The notes beneath the pieces were generated by a model. That model was not told the origin of the DNA. It did not search any database and saw only the letters and a list, made by a program, of their open reading frames with translations. 64,000 nt of DNA, taken from positions 1,240,001 through 1,304,000 of the forward strand of contig NZ_JACCBT010000001.1 of NCBI RefSeq assembly GCF_013409045.1. Reading direction: 5' to 3'. Each line of letters begins with the position of its first letter. Position 1 is the first letter of the stretch. Positions 52,202 through 60,041 of this stretch are shown here, one piece after another. Made by a program: the position numbers and the translations under genes. Source of the DNA: Actinomadura citrea (GTDB lineage: Bacteria; Actinomycetota; Actinomycetes; Streptosporangiales; Streptosporangiaceae).

Positions 52202-52226
52202 GGGCCCCATCAATGTGGTGGGGCCC
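52202..52226. terminator. Terminator hairpin after the small gene
   Basis: GGGCCCCA (52202-52209) and TGGGGCCC (52219-52226) form an 8-bp stem with a 9-nt loop. Confidence 0.65.
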
Positions 52227-52366
52227 TCGCCATGCCCGCGCCTCGCGGGGAGTTCGGAGGCTCGACGGCGCGATCAGGTCTGGGTGGCAGGCAAGACGAG
52301 GGCCGTCCGGCCGGGGTGGGACGTGGCCGGCCGGACGGCGGGGGGAAGCGGGTCAGGCCTAAGTCG

Positions 52367-52744
52367 TCAGGCCCAGTCGACCAGGTCGACGGTGTCGTTG
52401 TCGGACGGCGGCTCCTCCAGGGGCTGCCCGGGGTACAGCGGACGGTCCTCGTCCTTGTCCGCGTCGATCAGTACGGCCAGGCTGTGGGTGTTGTTGACCC
52501 AGGAGGAGACGTTGTCGGCGGCGGTGCGGTCGCCCATGGGCAGGGCGTTGAGGTCGACCTTGTAGCCGGCGCCGATGCCGTAGGCCGGTCCCTGCCGGTT
52601 GTAGTGCTGGTAGAGGCAGAGGGTGGCCGGGGGACAGCCCTCACCGTCGTCGAGTTGGACGACGCCGGGCGGCAGGTCCGCCAGGGCCGGCCGGGTCGTG
52701 ACGGTGGCGGCCTGGGCGGCGGTCGAGGCCGCGAAGCCGGTCAC
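52367..52744 (-). CDS. Peptidase inhibitor I36-like protein with shortened signal peptide
   Basis: A 125-aa frame. The core CPPATLCLYQHYNRQGPAY and NVSSWVNNTHSLAVL is the beta-gamma-crystallin-like fold of the peptidase inhibitor family I36, normally secreted. The visible start GTG at 52744 gives TGFAASTAAQAA, only the end of a signal peptide. The preceding codons read KAIV in the same frame and then reach a stop, so the normal basic start and part of the hydrophobic core are missing. It may be 5'-truncated and no longer exported. Confidence 0.6.
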   Translation of the reverse strand: MTGFAASTAAQAATVTTRPALADLPPGVVQLDDGEGCPPATLCLYQHYNRQGPAYGIGAGYKVDLNALPMGDRTAADNVSSWVNNTHSLAVLIDADKDEDRPLYPGQPLEEPPSDNDTVDLVDWA

Positions 52745-52791
52745 GATGGCCTTATGTGGTCAGATTGCTACCGACTGTGAGTGTGGCTCGG

Positions 52792-53931
52792 TCAGGTGCC
52801 GCACAGGGCATCTGGGAGAGCGGCCTTCATGGCTTCGTCCAGAGCGGGCCCGCCGCCCGGGTTCAGGTTGACCATGACGGTGGCCTGCCGGCCGTGCGTG
52901 GTGGCGCCTGTGCGGACGCTGAAGCCGAGCATGTCGCCATCGTGGCTCCAGAAGCCGTCCTTGCAGGTGGACGAGTTTTTGACGGGGATCCACTCCAGTC
53001 CCAGGCCGTACTCGGAGCCCGAGGTGCGGCCCGTGGGGCGGGTGGTCAGCATCTCCCGCAGTTGTGCCGGCTTCAGCAGGCGTCCGCGGAGGACGGCCGC
53101 CATGAAGCGGTTGAGGTCCGAGGCGCTGGAGATCATGCCGCCTCCGGCTCCGGCGACGGTCGGGTTGAGGCGGGTGATGTCCACCAGGTCGGACTGCGGT
53201 CGGACGTAGCCGCGGGGATGCGGGCCGGGGATGCCGGGGGCGTCCGTCGGGACGAAGGTGTCGTGCAGTCCGAGGGGACGGATCACGCGCCGGCGGATCT
53301 CCTCGCCGTAGGGGTGCCCCGTCGCGCTCTCGATGATCATCCCGGCCAGGAGGTAGTTGGTGTTGGAGTAGCCCCAGCCCTTGCCGGGTTCGAATTCCCG
53401 CTGGTGCGGCAGGGCGATGTCCACCAGTTCGCGGGCCTCCCAGTGCCGGAGCGGGTCCTTGAGCACCTCCAGCGGTGACATGTAGTCCAGGACGTCCGGC
53501 AGCCCGCTGGTGTGCTGGAGCAGCTGGCGGACGGTGATCTGCCGCCCGTCGTTGTCCGCGCCGCGCACCACGCCGGGCAGGTACCGCTCCACGGGAGCGT
53601 CGAGTTCGACGCGGCCTTCGCCGACGAGCTGGAGGACGACGGTGGCGACGAACGGCTTCGTCAGGCTGCCGATCCGGAAGCGGCTTCGGGGGTTGACCGG
53701 CGTGTTCGTCCGGATGTCGGCGACTCCGCTGGTGGCCGTCAGACGGCCGTGCCGGTCGTGGACTTGCGCGAGCGCCCCCGGAGCGCCGTCCGGACCGCTC
53801 AGGCTCTCCACCACCTGTCGCAGGTTCGTGGGGCGGGGCGTGGCCGCGTTCGCCGGGGAGGCCGAGGCCCCGACAGCCAGGGCCAGGACGACGGCCGCAG
53901 CGCCGCGGGGGATCAGGCTTCTTGTGATCAT
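52792..53931 (-). CDS. Serine hydrolase (beta-lactamase / D-Ala-D-Ala carboxypeptidase family)
   Basis: A 379-aa secreted serine hydrolase of class C beta-lactamase type. The signal peptide is RGAAAVVLALAVGASASPANA. The catalytic SxxK is SLTK, the YxN motif is YSN in WGYSNTNYLLAG, and a HDGDMLGF segment stands in the place of the KTG/HxG motif. Such proteins act on cell-wall peptides or as esterases. The ATG at 53931 is chosen because it starts the signal peptide; the frame is open to 53997. Confidence 0.87.
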   Translation of the reverse strand: MITRSLIPRGAAAVVLALAVGASASPANAATPRPTNLRQVVESLSGPDGAPGALAQVHDRHGRLTATSGVADIRTNTPVNPRSRFRIGSLTKPFVATVVLQLVGEGRVELDAPVERYLPGVVRGADNDGRQITVRQLLQHTSGLPDVLDYMSPLEVLKDPLRHWEARELVDIALPHQREFEPGKGWGYSNTNYLLAGMIIESATGHPYGEEIRRRVIRPLGLHDTFVPTDAPGIPGPHPRGYVRPQSDLVDITRLNPTVAGAGGGMISSASDLNRFMAAVLRGRLLKPAQLREMLTTRPTGRTSGSEYGLGLEWIPVKNSSTCKDGFWSHDGDMLGFSVRTGATTHGRQATVMVNLNPGGGPALDEAMKAALPDALCGT

Positions 53932-54056
53932 GCATCGGGACGATAAGGAGCGGCGCTTCGGGCGCACATCCAGCGTGTGAGCCATCCGTGCCCTCACCCG
54001 TATTGGGGAGCGAGGAGTGGGTTGTCGTGGGCTGGGACGGTTCCTACGGTTGAGGC

Positions 54057-55355
54057 ATGGACGAACGGGGTGTGCGGGGGCCGGGGGCGGTCGAGGCTGT
54101 CCGGTGGTGGGGGCGGATGGCCCGGAGCCCGCTCGACACCTACGGGGCCCTCGCCCGACGCTACGGGGACGCCGTGCGGGTGCCGTTCGGGCGGAATCGG
54201 GCGTTCTTCCTGTTGTCGCGCCCCGAGCATGCGGAGCGGATCCTCGTCGCCAACCAGGACAACTACGTGAAGGCGTTCACGTACCGGCCGCTCCGGGCCG
54301 TCCTCGGGGACGGGCTCCTGACCAGTGAAGGCGGGACGTGGCGGCGGCATCGGCGGGTGGTGCAGCCGGTGTTCGCGCAGCGGCATGTCGTCGGGTTCGC
54401 GTCGCAGATGGTCGACACGGCCGCTCAAGCCGTCGGACGGTGGCCCGACGGGGTCGCGCTGGACGCGGCGGGGGAACTGCGGCGGCTCACGCTGGGCATC
54501 GTGGGACGGGCGCTGTTCGGCAGCGAGCTCGAAGGGGAAGCCGAGAAGACCGGGCGGGCGCTCGAGGCCCTCCAAAGGGCTGCGGTAGCCGGGACCTTCC
54601 TGCCCGGGGTGACCGCGAAGCGGGGTGTGTATCAGCGGGTGCCGGGGCTCGGGGGTGCTCTGGAGCACCTCGACGGCATGGTCCAGCGGGTCGTGAAGGG
54701 CTCGTCCGGTGGCGAACTGTTGAATCTCCTGAAGGAGAGCGGTCAGTTCAGCGACGCGGAGCTGCGCGACGAGGTTCTGACCCTGCTGCTGGCAGGGCAC
54801 GAGACCACTGCGGCTTCGCTCGCCTGGACGTTCATGCTCCTGTCGAAGTACCCGGCGGCCAGAGACCGCCTGGAGGACGAGGTGGACGAGGTTCTCGGCG
54901 GAAGGGAGCCGAAGGCCGAGGACGTCGACCGGCTGCCGTGGACGAGGGCGGTCCTGTCGGAGGCGATGCGGCTCTACCCGCCCGCCTGGACCATCGAGCG
55001 CGACGCGCTGGAAGACGACGAGGTCGCCGGAGTGCGGGTGCCGGCCGGTTCGACGATCGCCGTGCCGCCGTATCTGATCCATCGGAACGCCGAGGTCTGG
55101 CCCAATCCGGAGGGTTTCCAGCCGGAGCGGTTCATGGGGGAGCAGAAGCATCCCCGGTACGCGTACCTGCCGTTCGGCGGCGGGCGCCGCATCTGCGTGG
55201 GCGCCGGTTTCGCGATGCTGGAGGCGACGCTGGTGCTCGCCACCATCGCCCGGACGCACCGGCTCGACCTGGTGCCGGGCGTGGCCGTGCCCGTCCGGGC
55301 GGAGATCACGTTCCGTCCTGCCGGGGCCCTTCCGATGCGGGTCATGCGGAGGTAG
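54057..55355 (+). CDS. Cytochrome P450 monooxygenase
   Basis: A 432-aa soluble P450. The I-helix is AGHETT (246-251) with the oxygen-activating Thr. ExxR is EAMR (302-305), the PERF-type motif is PERFMG, and the haem loop is FGGGRRICVG with Cys380 as the iron ligand. The sequence looks more like the CYP102/CYP4-type bacterial P450s than the macrolide hydroxylases, because of the long region before the haem loop. The substrate is unknown; no ferredoxin is adjacent. Confidence 0.95.
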   Translation: MDERGVRGPGAVEAVRWWGRMARSPLDTYGALARRYGDAVRVPFGRNRAFFLLSRPEHAERILVANQDNYVKAFTYRPLRAVLGDGLLTSEGGTWRRHRRVVQPVFAQRHVVGFASQMVDTAAQAVGRWPDGVALDAAGELRRLTLGIVGRALFGSELEGEAEKTGRALEALQRAAVAGTFLPGVTAKRGVYQRVPGLGGALEHLDGMVQRVVKGSSGGELLNLLKESGQFSDAELRDEVLTLLLAGHETTAASLAWTFMLLSKYPAARDRLEDEVDEVLGGREPKAEDVDRLPWTRAVLSEAMRLYPPAWTIERDALEDDEVAGVRVPAGSTIAVPPYLIHRNAEVWPNPEGFQPERFMGEQKHPRYAYLPFGGGRRICVGAGFAMLEATLVLATIARTHRLDLVPGVAVPVRAEITFRPAGALPMRVMRR

Positions 55356-55360
55356 GTCGC

Positions 55361-56539
55361 TCAGGCGGGCCGGATGTTGTGGTTGCGGTGGAAGACGTTC
55401 TGCGGGTCGTAGGCGCGCTTGACCTCGCGCAGCCGCCGGAAGTTCTCCGGGGTGTAGGCGGCGGCCGTTCTGGAAATGTCGTGCAGGAAGTTCAGGAACG
55501 AGCCGCCGGTCGCGAAGGCGGCGAGCGGAGCGGCGTCGGCAGCGGAGCCGTCGATGGTGAGGGAGAACGGGACGTCCCGGTGCCCGACCGGGCCGGCGTC
55601 CGGGGCGGGACGCGCCATGGCGCCGCCCCAGTGCCGCACCTCGATCCCGGACGCGTCACTGTGGGCGATCGCAGAGATGAGGGCGTCGGGCAGACCGGCG
55701 TACAGATGGAAGTGGAGAGGCGCAGTACCGCCCAGCGACTCGGTCTTGGCGTAGGGCATCGTCCTGAAGTCGTCGTGCAGTGGCGGACCCGCGGCCTTGA
55801 GTAGTGAGCGCAACGCGCGCGCGCCGTCTGCGGCGGTTCCCGCGTAGACGGCGCGGACGGCGACGACCCGGCCGTAGTCCGCGTGGTTCGTCAGCGCGAC
55901 CGAGACGGTGAGCGCGTCGGGGCGCGTGGGCGCCTCGTCCCGGAAGCGCGTGAGCACGTCGGCGGCCCGTTCGCCGGGGAACAGCGCGACTCCCGCGTAG
56001 ACCGTCGAGACGGGGTGGAGCCGGAACTCCAGGGACGTGACGACGCCGAAGTTGCCGCTGCCACCGCGCAGTGCCCAGAAGAGGTCGGGGTGGTGGCCGG
56101 CGTCGGCGGTGAGGTGCCGGCCGTCGGCGGTGACGAGCTCGGCGCGCAGCAGGTGGTCGGCGGCGAAGCCGAACCGGCGGGACAGCCAGCCGACGCCGCC
56201 GCCGAGGGTGTAGCCGGTGACGCCGACGGAGGCGTGCGAGCCCGACAGCGGCGACAGGCCGAGCGGCGCGGCGGCGGCGATCACGTCGCTCCAGCGGGCG
56301 CCGGCCTCGGCGCGGGCGATGCGGCGGGACGGGTCGACGAGCACGCGGGACATCCGGGACGTCCTCAGCAGCAGCCCCTCGTCCGGTGGGACGACGGTGC
56401 CGTGCCCGGTGGCCTGGACGGTCAGGGGCAGGCCGCGCTCGCGGGACGCGAGGATCGCGGCGCGTACGTCCGCGGGACCGGTGGCGTCGACGGTCGGCGG
56501 CTCGGCGGTGCGGGTGCGGGGCTGGACGGCGGTGTTCAT
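55361..56539 (-). CDS. FAD-dependent BBE-type oxidase
   Basis: A 392-aa flavoprotein of the berberine bridge enzyme type. The N-terminal PP-loop contains VQATGHGTVVPPD, whose His would carry the covalent FAD. The usual second attachment Cys is replaced in SGSHASVGVTGYTLGGGVGW, so only single attachment is likely. The C-terminal BBE motif is NFRRLREVKRAYDPQNVF. It oxidises an unknown small molecule. It is divergent from tetR, which probably regulates it. Confidence 0.88.
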   Translation of the reverse strand: MNTAVQPRTRTAEPPTVDATGPADVRAAILASRERGLPLTVQATGHGTVVPPDEGLLLRTSRMSRVLVDPSRRIARAEAGARWSDVIAAAAPLGLSPLSGSHASVGVTGYTLGGGVGWLSRRFGFAADHLLRAELVTADGRHLTADAGHHPDLFWALRGGSGNFGVVTSLEFRLHPVSTVYAGVALFPGERAADVLTRFRDEAPTRPDALTVSVALTNHADYGRVVAVRAVYAGTAADGARALRSLLKAAGPPLHDDFRTMPYAKTESLGGTAPLHFHLYAGLPDALISAIAHSDASGIEVRHWGGAMARPAPDAGPVGHRDVPFSLTIDGSAADAAPLAAFATGGSFLNFLHDISRTAAAYTPENFRRLREVKRAYDPQNVFHRNHNIRPA

Positions 56540-56563
56540 GATCTCTGCCTTCCGGAGGAATTT

Positions 56564-56609
56564 TCTCCACTTAGCTTCACCGTAACACTAGCTGGAGGTT
56601 CTGTCTCCA
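56564..56609. promoter_or_regulatory. TCTCCAC repeats and inverted repeat upstream of the BBE gene
   Basis: TCTCCACTT occurs at about 56564 and again at about 56604. TGGAG (56593-56597) and CTCCA (56605-56609) form an inverted repeat around 7 nt. Position suits control of the BBE-type oxidase gene. Confidence 0.4.
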
Positions 56610-56666
56610 CTTGGCGGCCGACTTCTCTGATGACCTCGCCCGTCGGCGCTATAGTCAGGGTCTTTG

Positions 56667-56686
56667 ATAGTCAATATTCGTGACTA
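56667..56686. promoter_or_regulatory. TetR-type operator candidate
   Basis: TAGTCA (56668-56673) and TGACTA (56681-56686) form a perfect inverted repeat around ATATTCG. Another ATAGTCA half-site lies at 56651-56657. The site is 40 nt before tetR and fits autoregulation. Confidence 0.55.
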
Positions 56687-56725
56687 AATAGAATCGGAGG
56701 ACGGGCCTCCACTACGCTGGGGCAC

Positions 56726-57385
56726 ATGGGTACGAAGCAGCGGCCGCTGCGGGCCGACGCGCGGGACAACCGCGACCGGATCCTCGCCGCCGCCCGTGAG
56801 GTGTTCGTCGAGCAGGGGCCGGGCGCGCCGCTGGAGGAGATCTCGCGGCGCGCGGGCACCGGCATCGCCACGCTCTACCGGCGCTTTCCGGACCGGCAGA
56901 CGCTGACGAGGGCCGTCGCCCTGGACGCCCTGGAGCGCACCCGGGACGAGGTCAAGCGCGCACGGGACGAGGAGCAGACGGCCTTCGCCGCCCTAGTCCG
57001 CTACATGCACCGCGTGCTGGACATCCGCATCGGCGCCGTCTTCCCCGTCCTGCTGGATCAGATCCCGTTCGACGACCAGGAGATCGCCGCCACCCGGGAC
57101 GAGGGCGTCGCCGTCATGAAGGGGCTCGTCGCCGCCGCCCAGAAGGACGGCGACCTGCGTCCGGACGTCACGCACGGCGATGTCGGGATGATGCTCGTGC
57201 GGCTGTCGCGCCCGATGCCCGGCCCGCTGCCGCGGGAGACGGGCGAGGAGCTGGCGCACCGGCATCTCGACCTGCTCATCGACGGCCTGCGCGCCGAGGG
57301 TCCCGCCGGACGTCCCCAGGAGCTCGGCGGCCCGGCGCTGACCTTCGACGACCTGCGGTCCATGGGCGGCGACCCGGAAAGGTGA
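56726..57385 (+). CDS. TetR-family regulator
   Basis: A 219-aa regulator with an N-terminal TetR HTH (NRDRILAAAREVFVEQGPGAPLEEISRRAGTGIATLYRRFPDR, two parts shown joined in the protein at about 12-55) and a helical ligand-binding domain. It is divergent from the BBE-type oxidase, with inverted repeats between, so it is the likely repressor of that gene and of itself. The ligand is unknown. ATG start at 56726. Confidence 0.9.
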   Translation: MGTKQRPLRADARDNRDRILAAAREVFVEQGPGAPLEEISRRAGTGIATLYRRFPDRQTLTRAVALDALERTRDEVKRARDEEQTAFAALVRYMHRVLDIRIGAVFPVLLDQIPFDDQEIAATRDEGVAVMKGLVAAAQKDGDLRPDVTHGDVGMMLVRLSRPMPGPLPRETGEELAHRHLDLLIDGLRAEGPAGRPQELGGPALTFDDLRSMGGDPER

Positions 57386-57416
57386 CGTCCGGGCCGTAAT
57401 GGGCACAGGCCAGGAC

Positions 57417-57701
57417 ATGAACATCACAGGCATCATCACCGCGATCGTCATCGGTGGGGTCATCGGGGCGCTCGGCCGGCTGCTGCTGCCCGGCCGCCAG
57501 CCGATCGGCGTCATCATGACCGTGATCGTCGGTATCGTCGCCGCGCTCATCGGGACGGCCGTCGCGCAGAAGGTCGGGGTGTCCACGACGAGAGGGATCG
57601 ACTGGATCGAACTGGTCTTCCAGATCGGCCTGGCGATGTTGGGGGTCGCGATCGTCGCCGCTCTCCGGGCCAGGCGCGGCCATCGCCGCTACGAACGCTG
57701 A
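57417..57701 (+). CDS. GlsB/YeaQ/YmgE-family small membrane protein
   Basis: A 94-aa protein with three hydrophobic helices: IITAIVIGGVIGALGRLLLP, IGVIMTVIVGIVAALIGT and LVFQIGLAMLGVAIVAAL. This is the transglycosylase-associated protein family, linked with stress responses in several bacteria; its function is not known. The ATG at 57417 is preferred over 57399 because CCAGGA lies just before it. It follows tetR by about 30 nt and may be co-transcribed. Confidence 0.85.
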   Translation: MNITGIITAIVIGGVIGALGRLLLPGRQPIGVIMTVIVGIVAALIGTAVAQKVGVSTTRGIDWIELVFQIGLAMLGVAIVAALRARRGHRRYER

Positions 57702-57902
57702 CCGCCGTCCCCGTAAGGGCCCAAGCGCCATCGTCCCCGCCTGACCTGGGCGGTCGCGGCCACCGCTCCACTGCGGCGGCCGTTTGGCCGTCTCCGGCCG
57801 CCGCCATGCGGATCTCGTCAAACGGTGCTTGCGGTCCGCGAATCTTTGCTCTCATAGGGCGACCGAAAGGACGCGGAGAGTAACGAAGGGCAGGGGGACC
57901 GA

Positions 57903-58190
57903 ATGGCGGGGGGACTTGCGCCCGTTGCGGGACATGAGAGGTTCCTGCTGTTGCGGAGGCGGTTCCGGCGGGCGGCGGTCGTGGTCACGGCCGGGTTCCT
58001 CGGGTGGTATCTCGTGTTCGTCGGGCTGGCCGCGTTCGCTCGCGGGTTCATGGCGCGGACGGTCGCCGGGCACGTCAACGTCGCGCTGCTGCTCGGGCTG
58101 CTGCAGTTCGTCTCGACGTTCGCGCTGACCTGGGGATACCTGGCGTACGCGCGCCGGAGGCTGGACCCGCTGGCCGGGGAGCTGCGGTGA
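57903..58190 (+). CDS. DUF485 membrane protein, partner of the symporter
   Basis: A 95-aa membrane protein with two helices (AAVVVTAGFLGWYLVFVGLA and NVALLLGLLQFVSTFALTW) and the DUF485 pattern RFRRAAVVVT...YLVFVG. DUF485 proteins (like YjcH) are made with ActP-type acetate symporters. Here the stop overlaps the symporter start (GTGA), which fits a two-subunit transporter. ATG at 57903. Confidence 0.9.
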   Translation: MAGGLAPVAGHERFLLLRRRFRRAAVVVTAGFLGWYLVFVGLAAFARGFMARTVAGHVNVALLLGLLQFVSTFALTWGYLAYARRRLDPLAGELR

Positions 58191-59851
58191 CGGGGCGCGC
58201 GCTGACGTTCGGGCTGTTCCTGGCGTTCATCCTGATCACGCTGGCCATCACGGTGCGGGCGCGGGCGACCACGCGCGGCGCCGACGACTTCTACGCGGGC
58301 GGGCGGACGTTCACCGGCCCGCAGAACGGGATCGCGCTCGCCGGCGACTACATGTCGGCGGCCTCGTTCCTCGGCATCGCCGGGATCATCGCGCTGAACG
58401 GGTACGACGGGTTCCTGTACTCGATCGGGTTCCTGGTGGCGTGGCTGCTCGCGCTGCTGCTGGTCGAGATGGTCCGCAACGCGGGCCGGTTCACGATGGG
58501 GGACGTGCTGGTGCGCCGGGTGCGGCGGCAGGCGCCGGTGCGGCGGGCCGCGGCGGTGTCCACCGTGACCGTGTCGGTGTTCTACCTGCTCGCCCAGATG
58601 GTCGGGGCCGGGGCGCTGGTGTCGCTGCTGCTCGGCATCCACCGCGGCGAGCGTTTCCTCGGGATGGGCGCGGGCACCGCGAAGACCGTCACGATCGTGG
58701 CGGTGGGCGCGCTGATGATCCTCTACGTGGCGTTCGGCGGGATGAAGGCCACGACCTGGGTGCAGATCATCAAGACCGGGCTGCTGATGGCCGGGGCGGT
58801 GGTGCTGACGGCGCTGGTGCTCGGCAGGTTCGGGTTCGACGCCGGCGCGATGCTCGGGTCGGCCGCCGACGCGAGCGGGAAGGGCGGGGCGTTCCTGCGC
58901 CCCGGGCTCCAGTACGGGCAGGACGTCCCGGGCGACGCCTACCGGACCGTGGTCAACAAGCTCGACTTCATCAGCCTCGCGCTCGCCCTCGTGCTCGGCA
59001 CGGTGGGCCTGCCGCATGTCGTCGCGCGGTTCTTCGCCGTCCCCGACGGGCGCGCCGCGCGCACGTCGGTGTCGTGGGCGATCGGCCTCGTCGGCGTCTT
59101 CTACCTGATGACGCTCGCGCTCGGCTTCGGCGCGGCGGCCCTGGTGGGGCGGTCCGCGATCGTCGCCCAGGACCCGTCGGGCAACACCGCGGTGCCGCAG
59201 CTCGCGCAGGCCGTCGGGCAGCACGTCGGCGGACGGGCCGGCGGGGACGTCATGCTGGCGTTCATCGGGGCGGTGGCGTTCGCGACGATCCTCGCGGTGG
59301 TGTCCGGGCTGGTGCTGGCGTCGTCGACGTCGCTGGCGCACGACTACTTCGGCCAGGTGCTGATGCTCGGCCGCCCGCGCGAGTCGCAGGAGGTCGCGGT
59401 CGCGCGGTTCGCCTCGTTCCTCGTCGGCTCGCTGGCGATCGTCCTGGCGGTGGTCGCCCGCGACCTGAACGTGGCGTTCCTGGTGGCGCTGGCCTTCGCG
59501 ATGGCCGCCTCGGCGAACGTCCCGGCGATCGTGCTGTCGCTGTTCTGGCGCCGGTTCAACTCCGCCGGGGTCGTCGCGGGCATCTACGGCGGCCTGGTCG
59601 CGTCGCTGGTGCTGGTCGTCTTCTCGCCCGTCGTGTCCGGCAAGGTCGATCCGGTGACGGGGGAGAGCCTGTCGCTGTTCCCCTCGGGCGTCGACTTCCA
59701 CCTGTTCCCGCTGGAGAACCCGGGCCTCGTGTCGATCCCGATCGGGTTCGCGTGCGCGGTCGCCGGGACCTTCGCCGGACGGGAGAAGGCCGACCGGGAC
59801 CGCTACGACGACCTGTCGGTCCGGGCGCTGACGGGTGCAGGATCACAGTGA
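58187..59851 (+). CDS. actP: Cation/acetate symporter (ActP-like, sodium:solute symporter family)
   Basis: A 554-aa SSS-family transporter with about 13 helices. Typical stretches are DDFYAGGRTFTGPQNGIALAG, DYMSAASFLGIAG, VAFGGMKATTWVQIIKTGLL and GTVGLPHVVARFFAVPDGR. Homologues take up acetate and other monocarboxylates with a cation. GTG start at 58187, overlapping the DUF485 stop. The 3' end lies about 190 nt before the protease gene. Confidence 0.9.
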   Translation: MTGRALTFGLFLAFILITLAITVRARATTRGADDFYAGGRTFTGPQNGIALAGDYMSAASFLGIAGIIALNGYDGFLYSIGFLVAWLLALLLVEMVRNAGRFTMGDVLVRRVRRQAPVRRAAAVSTVTVSVFYLLAQMVGAGALVSLLLGIHRGERFLGMGAGTAKTVTIVAVGALMILYVAFGGMKATTWVQIIKTGLLMAGAVVLTALVLGRFGFDAGAMLGSAADASGKGGAFLRPGLQYGQDVPGDAYRTVVNKLDFISLALALVLGTVGLPHVVARFFAVPDGRAARTSVSWAIGLVGVFYLMTLALGFGAAALVGRSAIVAQDPSGNTAVPQLAQAVGQHVGGRAGGDVMLAFIGAVAFATILAVVSGLVLASSTSLAHDYFGQVLMLGRPRESQEVAVARFASFLVGSLAIVLAVVARDLNVAFLVALAFAMAASANVPAIVLSLFWRRFNSAGVVAGIYGGLVASLVLVVFSPVVSGKVDPVTGESLSLFPSGVDFHLFPLENPGLVSIPIGFACAVAGTFAGREKADRDRYDDLSVRALTGAGSQ

Positions 59852-60041
59852 CCCGGACGGCGCCCACGGGTTAGCATGCCGTGCCCGGTTTGATTACCCG
59901 TGAGTACGGAAGGCTGAGCCGGGAAGATCCGCGCTGTCCGAGACCGTGCCCTAATGTGCCGAGTGCCCGGGCCAGGGGCGGTTCGCGTGGCAGAATGTCA
60001 CCCGCCGTGGAGCACGGCGGTCAGCCAGAGGGAGGGGCGGC

